A stretch of 64,000 bases of DNA from Marinilabilia salmonicolor (GTDB taxonomy: Bacteria; Bacteroidota; Bacteroidia; Bacteroidales; Marinilabiliaceae). Shown here piece after piece: positions 63,935 through 64,000 of this stretch (the stretch's first letter is position 1; each line of letters opens with the position of its first letter). Both the position numbers and the translations under genes were made by a program. The notes beneath the pieces are model-generated. The model searched no databases and was not told where the DNA came from. It saw only the letters and a list, made by a program, of their open reading frames with translations. The stretch is from positions 289,236 to 353,235 of the forward strand of contig NZ_PVTS01000002.1 of NCBI RefSeq assembly GCF_003003035.1, given 5' to 3'.

Positions 63935-64000
63935 CTCTGTGTGTCTCTGTGAACCTCTGTGGTTTATTCTTTTTTTACCACAGAGAAGCACGCAGGAGCA
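63935..64000. repeat. CTCTGTG repeat, copy 3, cut by window edge
   Basis: Direct copy of 63771-63838 about 164 bases downstream (CCTCTGTGGTTTATTC ... ACCACAGAGAAGCACG). It runs off the end of the window. The stretch 63663-64000 has no gene. Confidence 0.72.

Noticed and set aside
1..64000. CRISPR array
   Set aside because: The repeats found are dispersed or inverted, with no regularly spaced direct repeats and no cas genes.
1..64000. tRNA or rRNA genes
   Set aside because: Scanning for conserved T-loop and acceptor patterns gave only isolated partial matches such as GGTTCGAAACC at 58081, with no cloverleaf around it.

Overview
The window is about 64 kb of a Bacteroidota chromosome, most likely an environmental Bacteroidales/Marinilabiliales-type organism. 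The support is the TAnnTTTG promoter -7 boxes, several families largely confined to this phylum (DUF4271, DUF6048/DUF6452, DUF6377, Bacteroidota-type alpha-2-macroglobulin), a three-subunit succinate dehydrogenase/fumarate reductase, and lipoproteins throughout. Gene content is mostly ordinary housekeeping and cell-envelope functions, separated by intergenic regions rich in small non-coding repeats. Genus is inference; no rRNA or tRNA gene was seen.

Layout. 1-4.3 kb: 5' part of a large alpha-2-macroglobulin lipoprotein with an intact thioester. 4.4-7.3 kb: divergent pair of a secreted CE2-like esterase and a membrane-bound DUF6377 regulator. 7.6-13.7 kb: membrane proteins (DUF418, MFS, MarC/YhgN, EamA), an SRPBCC protein and NagA. 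14-20 kb: deoxynucleoside kinase, GH3-like enzyme, CvpA, TyrS, CPBP protease, Frr. 20.2-27 kb: an alpha/beta hydrolase, then an unusual minus-strand group: a phospholipase D-like enzyme, a YiiX-like cysteine hydrolase between inverted repeats, a small basic protein, and a 780-aa possible TULIP/P47-like protein. 27.4-31 kb: sdhCAB with promoter and terminator. 31.4-37.6 kb: glycosyltransferases, GNAT, rnpA-yidD, hemD-DUF4271. 38-42 kb: a chemoreceptor followed by an orphan solute-binding lipoprotein. 42.6-48.6 kb: LOG protein, DUF6452/DUF6048 and an M16 peptidase pair. 48.9-54.8 kb: a TetR-controlled operon (LolA-like protein, two FtsX-type permeases, ATPase, outer-membrane barrel) behind a perfect palindromic operator. 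54.8-64 kb: dxs, a degraded KilA-N gene, a DUF4160/DUF2442-HTH pair, an OmpA-like lipoprotein, a radical SAM/SPASM protein, DUF456 and nadB.

The most striking non-genic signal is a dispersed family of MITE-like elements. They have GTGTCTGTCCATAAAGT-type terminal inverted repeats and 6-bp, usually TAATTA, target duplications, with at least eight copies or fragments. One copy supplies the last base of the GH3 stop codon. Another sits inside a second, unrelated repeat. The second repeat itself brackets the YiiX-like gene as inverted copies and abuts the start codons of two unrelated genes. Two further repeat families (a GGGCAACG repeat and a CTCTGTG/CACAGAG repeat) are also present.

The best candidates for undescribed systems are the lipid-themed group at 21.3-27 kb, the TetR/LolA-like/ABC/barrel export operon, and the DUF4160/DUF2442-HTH pair. 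All functional assignments rest on motif recognition by eye, without database searches.
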